A stretch of DNA of 10,423 nucleotides from an uncultured Arcobacter sp. Lineage in GTDB: Bacteria > Campylobacterota > Campylobacteria > Campylobacterales > Arcobacteraceae. The DNA is taken from NCBI GenBank assembly GCA_913062735.1, contig CAJXWI010000045.1:1-10423 (forward strand), written 5' to 3'. The notes under the pieces were generated by a model. That model worked only from the letters and a program-made list of their open reading frames with translations, ran no database searches and had not been told where the DNA came from. Below are positions 1 to 6,401 of this stretch, in pieces; positions within the stretch are counted from its first letter, which is position 1; every line of letters starts with the position of its first letter. Both the position numbers and the translations under genes were made by a program.

Positions 1-129
1 AGGTTTTACGAACTTTGTCAAGGGGTAAAACATAAATGTAGCTTAAATGTTGAAATCTTTTTATTTTTGCTTTTTTTACGCCTTTTCTATGGTCTTTATA
101 GTGTTATTAATAATACATGTATAATATAA
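1..129 (+). CDS. Possible C-terminal end of a gene entering from the left edge
   Basis: Frame 1 is open from the first base to a TAA at 127-129 (42 codons), while the other two plus frames close within about 35 bases. In DNA this AT-rich an open stretch of that length is uncommon but not rare. The translation has a hydrophobic run (residues about 18-35, rich in Phe and Leu) that could be a final membrane segment, but it may equally reflect the T-rich base composition. No family is recognisable. If real, it would be convergent with the pseudopilin gene. The alternative is plain intergenic DNA upstream of a minus-strand gene lying beyond the edge. Confidence 0.18.
   Translation, partial: RFYELCQGVKHKCSLNVEIFLFLLFLRLFYGLYSVINNTCII
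16..21 (-). promoter_or_regulatory. -35-like hexamer TTGACA facing left
   Basis: Read on the minus strand, these bases are a perfect TTGACA, preceded by A-rich DNA. A -10 at the usual 16-18 base spacing would fall just outside the left edge, so the promoter cannot be confirmed. It would drive a minus-strand gene to the left of the window. Campylobacterota promoters usually lack a clear -35, so this could be chance. Confidence 0.2.
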
Positions 130-149
130 AACAAAAAACACTAGCTTGT

Positions 150-764
150 TTACTTAGAATATAGAGAAACATATCCCGTTCTGTTTCGAATTACGATTTT
201 AACAGAATCATTGTTTTTATGAATGATTTCTAAATAACAATCTTTTTTTATTTTATTACTATCATTTAGGTTTGATAAAGAGGCATAAATTTCACCAGAA
301 GAAGAAAAAGAAATTTGTCCCAAGCTTTTCGTTTTATTACAAGAGAGTTTAATTTCTTTAATGCTGTAGTTTTTGCTTAAGAGTACATGTTTAGATCTGT
401 TTTTATGTTCTTTACATTGTGAAGTAGCATATAAGTATTTTGAATTAAGCGCATCTTTTAAACTCTCACTTTGATTGGCGTGACCTTTCATATTTAAATC
501 ACTGTACATAATATAATACATTCCGCCAATACTCTTATTACAATTTAAAAATTTGAGTGTCCAACGTTTTTTATACCACTTGTCTTCAGAAGAATATTTA
601 TTATCCATTAATGCTTGATAACGCAGGTTTTTTAGATGCAAGATTAAGTTATTTGATACTGTTTGTAAGTCATTTTTTACATAATTTATTTTTGTAAAAA
701 GTAAAAAACCACTCATGATAGATAAAACGAAAAGTAACTCTAAAAGAGTAAAACATTTTTTCAT
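150..764 (-). CDS. GspH/FimT-like minor pseudopilin (prepilin-type N-terminal methylation motif)
   Basis: This 204-residue protein starts with a short basic leader (MKKC), then FTLLEL and a hydrophobic helix to about residue 23, which is the class III signal of type IV pilins and type II secretion pseudopilins. Prepilin peptidase should cut after residue 4, leaving Phe+1 and Glu+5 (E9). The C-terminal half, with ISFSSSGEIYAS (151-162) and IVIRNRTGYVS (190-200), resembles the beta-rich end of GspH/FimT proteins. The residue before the cut is Cys4, not the usual Gly (Ala also occurs). Four further Cys (75, 117, 142, 176) could form disulfides in the periplasm. The start overlaps the stop of the upstream membrane-protein gene as ATGA, and no Shine-Dalgarno is visible before it, so translation is probably coupled. 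The exact pilus or secretion system is unknown. Confidence 0.85.
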   Translation of the reverse strand: MKKCFTLLELLFVLSIMSGFLLFTKINYVKNDLQTVSNNLILHLKNLRYQALMDNKYSSEDKWYKKRWTLKFLNCNKSIGGMYYIMYSDLNMKGHANQSESLKDALNSKYLYATSQCKEHKNRSKHVLLSKNYSIKEIKLSCNKTKSLGQISFSSSGEIYASLSNLNDSNKIKKDCYLEIIHKNNDSVKIVIRNRTGYVSLYSK

Positions 765-1963
765 TTAATATAATACGTTACTATCTCTTTGTTTTTATAT
801 TTAAACTCAAATTTAAATTTGTATTCATTTTTATACACTTCATTCGTGCTCAGGTAATATTTCTCACCCGAATCAATGTTATAAAAATTCAAGCGTTTCA
901 TAATTTCTTTATCATCGGAATAAACACCATTAATATTATTCTCTTTTAAATGTACAGAAAGTTCTTTTGCAAAACTGTATTTATAAACAAAGTGCCTTTT
1001 ACTTTTTTCTAAAAACAAGTAAATAGGTTTGTTGTAAAAAATGACGGTGTAGTTTAAGAGTAAAATAAAAAAAACAAACATTGCCATAAAATAATGAAAA
1101 CGTCTAAAAGAGGGAAGCCTTACTCTAAAGGTATGAAAAAATAGTTTCACCATTAAAGGCATTGCAATTATAACAAAAGGAGCAAAGTCTTCTATATATA
1201 CTTTTTGCCTAAAAGCAAATAATAAAGAAAAGACTAAAGCAACAAATGAAATATACCAATAAATTGATCTATAGCCTTTTACTGCAATACGATATTGCGA
1301 ATAAAAGAAATAAATAAACATTAGAGGTGAAAAAACAGAGGCATAAATTGCAAAAGTATCTAATAAATGCCCACTTGGCTTTCCACCTGTATTAAACCCA
1401 TATATACTCATTGATGCACCAAATAAAATCAAAGAGATATAAAAAAGTTGATTGTACTTTTTTTCAAAAGCATAAAAGAATAAAGCCAAGTATAATATTG
1501 CAAAAGAGTTATCTATTAATAAACAAAAAAATAATATATAATAATTGTGTTTCCCATATACTTTGTAATAATACAAATATAAAAGGGTGAAAAATAATAC
1601 AATTATTGCAGTATTAACCAATATTGCAGCAGATACCATTCCTGGTAACATCATAAAAAGCATAATATTGATAAAACGATCACTCTCATATTTAAAATAA
1701 TCTTTTGTTAATGCATACATTAAACAAGTACTCATAGCATAGAAAATAATAAATGGAATTCTTAAAGCAATGTCATTAGAAGGAAAATAGTGTAATAAAG
1801 GAAAAGTAATAAATGTTAATAAGGATTTATTATCAAGAACATTTAATGCTTCTTTATAAGATATGCTTAAAGTACTTGATACATACAACAAAGCAAATAT
1901 ACTAAAACAAAACAATATATAAAATAGGTATTTATAATTTTTGTCACTTATATTTGTTTGCAT
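761..1963 (-). CDS. Polytopic membrane protein resembling GT39 (ArnT/PMT-like) glycosyltransferases
   Basis: The protein has 400 residues, about ten membrane segments up to residue 312 and a soluble C-terminal tail of about 88 residues. The pattern of a first helix (12-31), a loop, then NDIALRIPFIIFYAMSTCL (63-81) matches the start of the PMT/ArnT (GT-C fold) family, where ALRLP follows the catalytic first loop. RQKVYIEDFAPFVIIAMP (252-269) resembles the family's later conserved stretch. ArnT-type enzymes have an acidic D-E pair in the first loop; the corresponding place here seems to read Y-K-E-A (36-39), so one acid is replaced by Lys. It is somewhat shorter than full-length ArnT/PMT enzymes. 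It would be expected to use a polyprenyl-phosphate sugar on the periplasmic side of the inner membrane, but donor and acceptor are unknown. It lies 6 bases after pabA and overlaps the pseudopilin gene by 4 bases. Confidence 0.7.
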   Translation of the reverse strand: MQTNISDKNYKYLFYILFCFSIFALLYVSSTLSISYKEALNVLDNKSLLTFITFPLLHYFPSNDIALRIPFIIFYAMSTCLMYALTKDYFKYESDRFINIMLFMMLPGMVSAAILVNTAIIVLFFTLLYLYYYKVYGKHNYYILFFCLLIDNSFAILYLALFFYAFEKKYNQLFYISLILFGASMSIYGFNTGGKPSGHLLDTFAIYASVFSPLMFIYFFYSQYRIAVKGYRSIYWYISFVALVFSLLFAFRQKVYIEDFAPFVIIAMPLMVKLFFHTFRVRLPSFRRFHYFMAMFVFFILLLNYTVIFYNKPIYLFLEKSKRHFVYKYSFAKELSVHLKENNINGVYSDDKEIMKRLNFYNIDSGEKYYLSTNEVYKNEYKFKFEFKYKNKEIVTYYIK

Positions 1964-1969
1964 CTTTTT

Positions 1970-2539
1970 CTACAGCTTTAAAAAGTTATCAATCATTTCA
2001 TAACCATATTCACTCATAATTGATTCGGGATGAAATTGCACCCCATAAATTTGTTTGTCTTTGATTTCTAAACTCATCATTTCCTCATCATCCGTTGAAA
2101 CAGATGTGGGAATAATTATACTAGGAAGATCCACATTTTGAACACTTAAAGAATGATATCTTGTTTGTATAAATGTTTCGGGTAGTCCTTTAAAAATGGC
2201 CGTCTCTTTTAATACTTTAATTTTAGAAGTTTTTCCATGCATCATATTTTTTGCACGTACTACTTTTGCACCAAATACTTGCGCAATACTTTGGTGTCCT
2301 AAACAAATACCAAAAATTGGTAATTTATCGCTAAAATATTCAATAACTTCTAAACAAATACCAGCATCATCAGGAGTGGAAGGTCCTGGAGATATTATTA
2401 TTTTTTCTGGGTTTAAAGCTACGATTTCTTTTATGTTTAATTCATCGTTACGTATAATTTTTAAATCAGCCCCAAGTTCTTTACAATATTGAACTATGTT
2501 ATAAGTAAATGAATCATAATTATCAATCATCAGAATCAT
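1970..2539 (-). CDS. pabA: Glutamine amidotransferase subunit of aminodeoxychorismate/anthranilate synthase (PabA/TrpG)
   Basis: This is a class I glutamine amidotransferase of 189 residues, the normal length for the family. The N-terminus (MILMIDNYDSFTYN), the oxyanion region SPGPSTPDDAG (50-60), the nucleophile motif GICLGHQ (Cys79), MHGK (100-103), RYHSL and the His170/Glu172 dyad in FHPES are all present. It releases ammonia from glutamine for a chorismate-using partner, PabB (folate branch) or TrpE (tryptophan branch). No trp genes or pabB are adjacent, so PabA or a dual-use subunit is more likely than a dedicated TrpG, but sequence alone does not settle this. The start at 2539 is preceded by AAGGAA at good spacing; Met4 is a less likely alternative. 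It is the first gene of a three-gene minus-strand operon whose other two members have no obvious folate link. Confidence 0.93.
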   Translation of the reverse strand: MILMIDNYDSFTYNIVQYCKELGADLKIIRNDELNIKEIVALNPEKIIISPGPSTPDDAGICLEVIEYFSDKLPIFGICLGHQSIAQVFGAKVVRAKNMMHGKTSKIKVLKETAIFKGLPETFIQTRYHSLSVQNVDLPSIIIPTSVSTDDEEMMSLEIKDKQIYGVQFHPESIMSEYGYEMIDNFLKL

Positions 2540-2591
2540 TAGTATTTTCCTTCATCTTTAGGTAAAAAAGTTTATTAAATTAATTATTGGC

Positions 2592-2597
2592 ATTATA
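2592..2597 (-). promoter_or_regulatory. -10 element (TATAAT) of the pabA operon
   Basis: The minus strand reads TTGATATAATGCC here, a perfect TATAAT. Initiation about 7 bases downstream would give a leader of about 45 nucleotides before the pabA ATG. No -35 is recognisable at 17 bases, only A/T-rich DNA, which is normal for sigma-70 promoters in Campylobacterota. Confidence 0.5.
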
Positions 2598-2671
2598 TCA
2601 AGATAAAGTTAAATAAGAATTTTTTAATTTAATCTTATTGATGTACAGAAGTAACAATTCTAAAACATATT

Positions 2672-2690
2672 GATAACCATTACTATTATT
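2672..2690 (+). promoter_or_regulatory. Candidate Fur box upstream of fbpABC
   Basis: GATAACCATTACTATTATT agrees with the classical 19-base Fur consensus GATAATGATAATCATTATC at 13 of 19 positions by hand count, with the outer blocks best kept. It lies 60 bases before the fbpA start, where a repressor would block initiation, and overlaps a possible -10 (TATTAT, 2684-2689). Iron repression of an Fe(III) importer is what is known for this type of operon. The DNA is so AT-rich that chance matches of this quality are possible. Confidence 0.45.
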
Positions 2691-2750
2691 AAGATTATTT
2701 AAAGGAATATTTCTTTATGATTTCAGTACATAACAAAAAAAAGGAAATTC

Positions 2751-3758
2751 ATGTTCAAAAAACTTGTATTAAGTTCATTAGTATTAGCTAGCTCAGTATT
2801 TGCAGCTAACGAGGTAAATGTATATTCTCACAGACACTACGACACAGATAAAGCTCTTTTCAAAATGTTTGAAGAAAAAACAGGAATTAAAGTAAATGTT
2901 GTTAAAGCAAAAGCTTCAGCATTAATTAAAAGAATCGCTTCTGAAGGTGAAAATTCACCAGCAGATATTTTAATCACAGTTGATGCAGGAAGATTATTTC
3001 AAGCAAAAACACAAGATTTATTACAAGCTGTAGAATCTGATTATTTAACAAAAAACATTCCTGCTAATTACAGAGATGTAGATGGTAAATGGTTTGCTTT
3101 AACTAAAAGATCTAGAGTAGCTGTTTATAAAATTGGTTCAGGTACTGATTCTACATTATCTACTTATGAAGATTTAGCTAACCCTAAATTCAAAGGTCAA
3201 ATTGTTGTAAGATCATCTAATAACATTTATAACCAATCTTTATTAGCTGCTATGATTGAACATCATGGAGAAGCATATGCTTTATCATGGGCTAAGGGTG
3301 TAGTTGCAAATATGGCAAGAACTCCTAAAGGTAATGACAGAGCTCAAGTTAAAGCAGTTGCTAATGGAATAGGGAAAGTTGCAATTGCAAATACGTATTA
3401 CATCGGTAAAATGGTTAATAACAAAGACAAATCTCAACGAGTTGCAGTTGCAAAAATGAAAATCTTTTTCCCTAAATTTGAAAAAGGTGGAACACATATT
3501 AATGTATCTGGAGCTGGAGTTGCTAAATATGCACCTAATAAAGCAAATGCAATTAAGTTCATTGAATTTTTAGCTTCTTCTGATGCTCAAAAATTATTTG
3601 CTCAAGGAAATTATGAATATCCTGTACTTGCAGGTATTGAATCATCTCCTTTAGTAACATCTTGGGGAACATTTAAAGAAGATAATATTTCTATTAATTC
3701 TTTAGGTGAAAACAATGCAAAAGCAGTTAAAATATTCGATCAAGCTGGATGGAAATAA
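2751..3758 (+). CDS. fbpA: Periplasmic Fe(III)-binding protein of an iron ABC transporter
   Basis: This 335-residue periplasmic binding protein has a signal peptide (basic MFKK, hydrophobic 5-17, likely cut after SSVFA at 18). VNVYSHRHYDTD at the mature N-terminus is the usual opening of the FbpA/FutA family. Likely iron ligands are His29 and Tyr30, Tyr160, and the Tyr216-Tyr217 pair in ANTYYIGK. Allowing for the signal peptide, these fall at nearly the same spacing as the ligands recalled for C. jejuni FbpA (His14, Tyr15, Tyr146, Tyr202, Tyr203). It should capture Fe(III) in the periplasm and pass it to FbpBC. A strong Shine-Dalgarno (AAGGAA) precedes the ATG, and codon use looks more uniform than in its neighbours, both fitting high expression. 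The permease follows after 19 bases with no hairpin between. A related metal as substrate is less likely. Confidence 0.93.
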   Translation: MFKKLVLSSLVLASSVFAANEVNVYSHRHYDTDKALFKMFEEKTGIKVNVVKAKASALIKRIASEGENSPADILITVDAGRLFQAKTQDLLQAVESDYLTKNIPANYRDVDGKWFALTKRSRVAVYKIGSGTDSTLSTYEDLANPKFKGQIVVRSSNNIYNQSLLAAMIEHHGEAYALSWAKGVVANMARTPKGNDRAQVKAVANGIGKVAIANTYYIGKMVNNKDKSQRVAVAKMKIFFPKFEKGGTHINVSGAGVAKYAPNKANAIKFIEFLASSDAQKLFAQGNYEYPVLAGIESSPLVTSWGTFKEDNISINSLGENNAKAVKIFDQAGWK

Positions 3759-3777
3759 ATTTAACGGATTTTAATAA

Positions 3778-5364
3778 TTGAAATATTTTAAAAAACTAAC
3801 AATAAGTAGCGGTTTATTAACCCTGCTTATTGCTTTACCTGCCTTACTAATTTTAGTAAATATCACAAGCCCTAATACCCAAAACTGGCAACATTTAAAA
3901 GATACAGTTTTGAGTGAGTATGTTTTTAATTCATTGTATATTATGTTTGGTGTCGCATTTTTGACATCCATTATAGGTTTTACTACTGCTTATATAACTA
4001 CAATGTATAGCTTTACTTTCTCAAAATTCTATCATTACGCATTAATTTTGCCTTTTGCTATTCCTACTTATATTATTTCTTATGTTTATGCAGGAATGTT
4101 TGATATTACAGGCTCAGTTACAATGTTTATTCTTAATTTATTAGGAAAAGAAAATATTACACAAATCTACTATATGGACATTATGTCAATACAAGGCGCA
4201 ATAATTGTAATGTCTTTGGTTTTATATCCTTATGTTTATTTAATTTCAAAAACCTACTTAATTGCGGAGTCTGCTTCTATTATTGACGCTTCTAAAACAA
4301 TGGGATTAAGTCCCTTTGCTACTTTTAGAAAAGTAATTATTCCAATTTCACGGCCTGCTATTGTTGCTGGGACTATTTTAGCTGTTATGGAAGCAGTTGC
4401 AGATTTTGGAGTAGTTGATTATTATGGTGTTCCAACTTTTGTAACAGGAATATTTAGAACATGGTACGGAATGGGTTCTGTCGAAGATGCTTCAAAATTA
4501 GCATCAATGTTAATGTTATTCGTTTTTACTTTAATCTTTTTAGAACGTTTTCAAAGACGCAATATCAGATACAGATCCTCAGGTAAAGATTTTGCACCCA
4601 TTTGCAAAACTCCTTTAAAAGGAAAAGCAAACGTATTGGCTTTTATTATTTGTTTTATTCCTGTATTTTTAGGTTTCATTCTTCCTTTGTCTCAAATGAC
4701 GCACTGGTTTATTTTATCTTATGAAGATGTAATTGATGAAGATTTTATTCGTATTTTATTGCAAACCCTGAGTTTAGGTGTTGGGGGCTCACTTTTAATT
4801 ACAATGCTTGGTTTCATTTTTGTTTATAATGTACGTTTACATAAAAATAAAATAAGTGATAACTTAACACAAATTGTAAAATTAGGATATTCAATTCCTG
4901 GAGCTGTTGTTGCAGTAGGAGTATTAAGTTTCTTTTCACATGTAGATAACATATTTAATATATTTATTTCAGGAAGTATCCTTGCTATAATTTTTGCTTA
5001 TTGTGTTAGATTTTTAGCAATATCAATTAATAACTACGAATCCGGATTTTCAAAAATTCCACAATCCTATGATGATGCATGTAAAACAATGAGCATCAGT
5101 GAAACAGGAAAATTACGAAGCGTTATTTTTCCACTGATAAAAAACTCTGCACTTGCTTCTTTTATAGTTGTATTTATTGAAATAATAAAAGAATTACCAT
5201 TAACAATGATTTTACGCCCTTTTAACTTTGATACCTTAGCAGTGTATTCGCATGAACTTGTAGGCCAAGCACAATTATATGAGTCTTCAGTACCCGCTAT
5301 GTTTATTGTTGCTTTAGGAATTGTTTCTGTCTTGTTGTTGGCTAAAAAAATGATAAAGGATTAA
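3778..5364 (+). CDS. fbpB: Iron(III) ABC transporter permease, fused two-domain type
   Basis: This 528-residue inner-membrane protein has about twelve membrane segments arranged as two tandem binding-protein-dependent permease domains (about 45-260 and 320-525), the standard FbpB architecture. Each half has an EAA loop that docks on the ATPase: DASKTMGLSPFATFRKVIIP (170-189) and the counterpart from 433 to 452. In the second loop the conserved Gly is Ser439. The start is TTG at 3778, preceded by GGA about 9 bases upstream; the first in-frame ATG lies beyond the first membrane segment, so TTG is preferred. The weak start may set the permease below the highly made binding protein. It sits 19 bases after fbpA and leaves one base before fbpC, so the three genes form one operon. 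Confidence 0.92.
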   Translation: MKYFKKLTISSGLLTLLIALPALLILVNITSPNTQNWQHLKDTVLSEYVFNSLYIMFGVAFLTSIIGFTTAYITTMYSFTFSKFYHYALILPFAIPTYIISYVYAGMFDITGSVTMFILNLLGKENITQIYYMDIMSIQGAIIVMSLVLYPYVYLISKTYLIAESASIIDASKTMGLSPFATFRKVIIPISRPAIVAGTILAVMEAVADFGVVDYYGVPTFVTGIFRTWYGMGSVEDASKLASMLMLFVFTLIFLERFQRRNIRYRSSGKDFAPICKTPLKGKANVLAFIICFIPVFLGFILPLSQMTHWFILSYEDVIDEDFIRILLQTLSLGVGGSLLITMLGFIFVYNVRLHKNKISDNLTQIVKLGYSIPGAVVAVGVLSFFSHVDNIFNIFISGSILAIIFAYCVRFLAISINNYESGFSKIPQSYDDACKTMSISETGKLRSVIFPLIKNSALASFIVVFIEIIKELPLTMILRPFNFDTLAVYSHELVGQAQLYESSVPAMFIVALGIVSVLLLAKKMIKD

Positions 5365-5365
5365 T

Positions 5366-6364
5366 ATGGTTGGAATCAGCATTAAAGACTTCCAAATTGC
5401 ATTTGGTAATACCCAAATTCTAAAAAATGTGTCTTTTGATGTAAAAGATGGAGAAATAGTTACTATACTTGGGGCTAGTGGTTCTGGAAAGAGTACAATA
5501 TTACGCTCAATTTCCTCGCTTGAAGACAAGTATAAAGGTGATATTTATTTACACACCTGTTATTTAAAGAAAAACCAAAATTCATGTGCAACACAAGATA
5601 TTGGTTATATTTTTCAAGATTATGCCCTCTTTCCTCATTTAAATGTACTTCAAAATATAGCTTTTGCATTAAAAGACATGAATAAAAAAGAAAAAGAAAG
5701 ACAAGTAGATAAACTCTTGGAACTTTTTGATTTAGCAGAGCATAAATACAAACAAATACATGAATTATCAGGTGGACAGCAACAAAGAGTTTCAATTGCA
5801 CGAGTAATTGCTTATAAACCAAAAGTTCTTTTACTTGATGAACCTTTTTCAAACCTTGATTCAATTTTACGAAATAAAACAAAAATTTGGTTAAAAAACA
5901 TTATTAAAGAGTTTGGTTTTTCTGCTATTTTAGTAACTCATGATAAAAAAGAAGCCTTAAGTATTTCAGATAAAATTGGTATTATTCAAAATAAAACTAT
6001 TGTTCAGTTTGGAACACCCAAAGAATTATTTTCTAATCCAGTTAATAAATATGTTGCTAACTTTTTAGGTGATATTAATGAGTTACCAAAAGAAATTTTA
6101 AAAGATTTTAATTTAAAAAATAAAAACGATGATGATCTTATTATAAGAGTTAATAAAACCTTTCTTACAAATAAAAAAAATGAGCATAAATTACGATTAC
6201 TTGATATTTCCTATTGTGGGGATTATTATGAACTTTCTTTAGAGTTCACAAAATACAATAATTACGTAATAATTGTTAATGTAGAAAAGTTAAATGGTTA
6301 TAATAAAGAATCTGAACTCTATTTAGATATAAACAAAGAAAATCTTATTTTAATTAAACCATAA
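5366..6364 (+). CDS. fbpC: Iron(III) ABC transporter ATP-binding protein
   Basis: This 332-residue cytoplasmic ATPase energises Fe(III) uptake through FbpB. All ABC motifs are intact: Walker A GASGSGKST (36-44), Q-loop YIFQDYALFPH (Gln84), signature LSGGQQQR (134-141), Walker B VLLLDEP (154-160), D-loop SNLD and switch His192 in THDKKEA. YALFPHLNV is typical of the Fbp/Pot/Mal branch. Residues 240-332 are a divergent TOBE-like regulatory domain, a little shorter than in classical FbpC of about 350 residues. Two cysteines (65 and 74) lie in the strand-loop between Walker A and the Q-loop. The start has a good Shine-Dalgarno (AAAGGA) placed inside the last codons of fbpB, with one base between stop and start, so translation is closely linked. 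A strong hairpin follows the stop. Confidence 0.94.
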   Translation: MVGISIKDFQIAFGNTQILKNVSFDVKDGEIVTILGASGSGKSTILRSISSLEDKYKGDIYLHTCYLKKNQNSCATQDIGYIFQDYALFPHLNVLQNIAFALKDMNKKEKERQVDKLLELFDLAEHKYKQIHELSGGQQQRVSIARVIAYKPKVLLLDEPFSNLDSILRNKTKIWLKNIIKEFGFSAILVTHDKKEALSISDKIGIIQNKTIVQFGTPKELFSNPVNKYVANFLGDINELPKEILKDFNLKNKNDDDLIIRVNKTFLTNKKNEHKLRLLDISYCGDYYELSLEFTKYNNYVIIVNVEKLNGYNKESELYLDINKENLILIKP

Positions 6365-6365
6365 A

Positions 6366-6401
6366 ACTTGTAAGAGAAAACTCTTACAAGTGCCATTTTT
6401 T
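6366..6401. terminator. Bidirectional intrinsic terminator between fbpC and mqnL
   Basis: The arms ACTTGTAAGAG (6366-6376) and CTCTTACAAGT (6381-6391) form a perfect 11-bp stem with an AAAA loop. For fbpC, six T follow at 6396-6401 after a four-base gap. Read from the other strand the stem is followed directly by TTTT (6362-6365), so it should also stop mqnL transcripts. The mqnL stop codon (6384-6386) and its last codons lie inside one arm, and the fbpC stop is one base before the other. Confidence 0.85.

Larger units (their letters stand above)
2540..2750. promoter_or_regulatory. Divergent promoter region between pabA and fbpA
   Basis: This 211-base gene-free stretch is extremely AT-rich. 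It carries a -10 for pabA on the minus strand near 2592-2597, a Fur-box-like sequence at 2672-2690 on the fbpA side, and a clear Shine-Dalgarno AAGGAA (2741-2746) four bases before the fbpA ATG. I saw no hairpin resembling a riboswitch and no open frame worth calling. The fbpA -10 is not clear: TATTAT (2684-2689) and TAAGAT (2690-2695) are both possible, and both lie in or next to the Fur-like site. Confidence 0.7.

Noticed and set aside
118..125. TGTATAAT on the plus strand as a promoter
   Set aside because: It lacks the one-base gap of an extended -10, and the only gene downstream is on the opposite strand. TATAAT is frequent by chance in this DNA.
2196..2492. 98-codon open frame on the plus strand opposite pabA
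   Set aside because: It lies wholly within the conserved amidotransferase gene on the other strand, has no Shine-Dalgarno and no family character.
2649..2665. 17-base exact repeat AAGTAACAATTCTAAAA, also found at 9216-9232
   Set aside because: One copy is ordinary coding sequence in the lyase gene, the other lies between genes, and the composition is strongly AT-rich, so a chance match is plausible.
5475..5882. 135-codon open frame antisense to fbpC
   Set aside because: It mirrors the conserved ATPase coding region. Its composition follows from the AT-rich codons of fbpC, and it has no recognisable motif.
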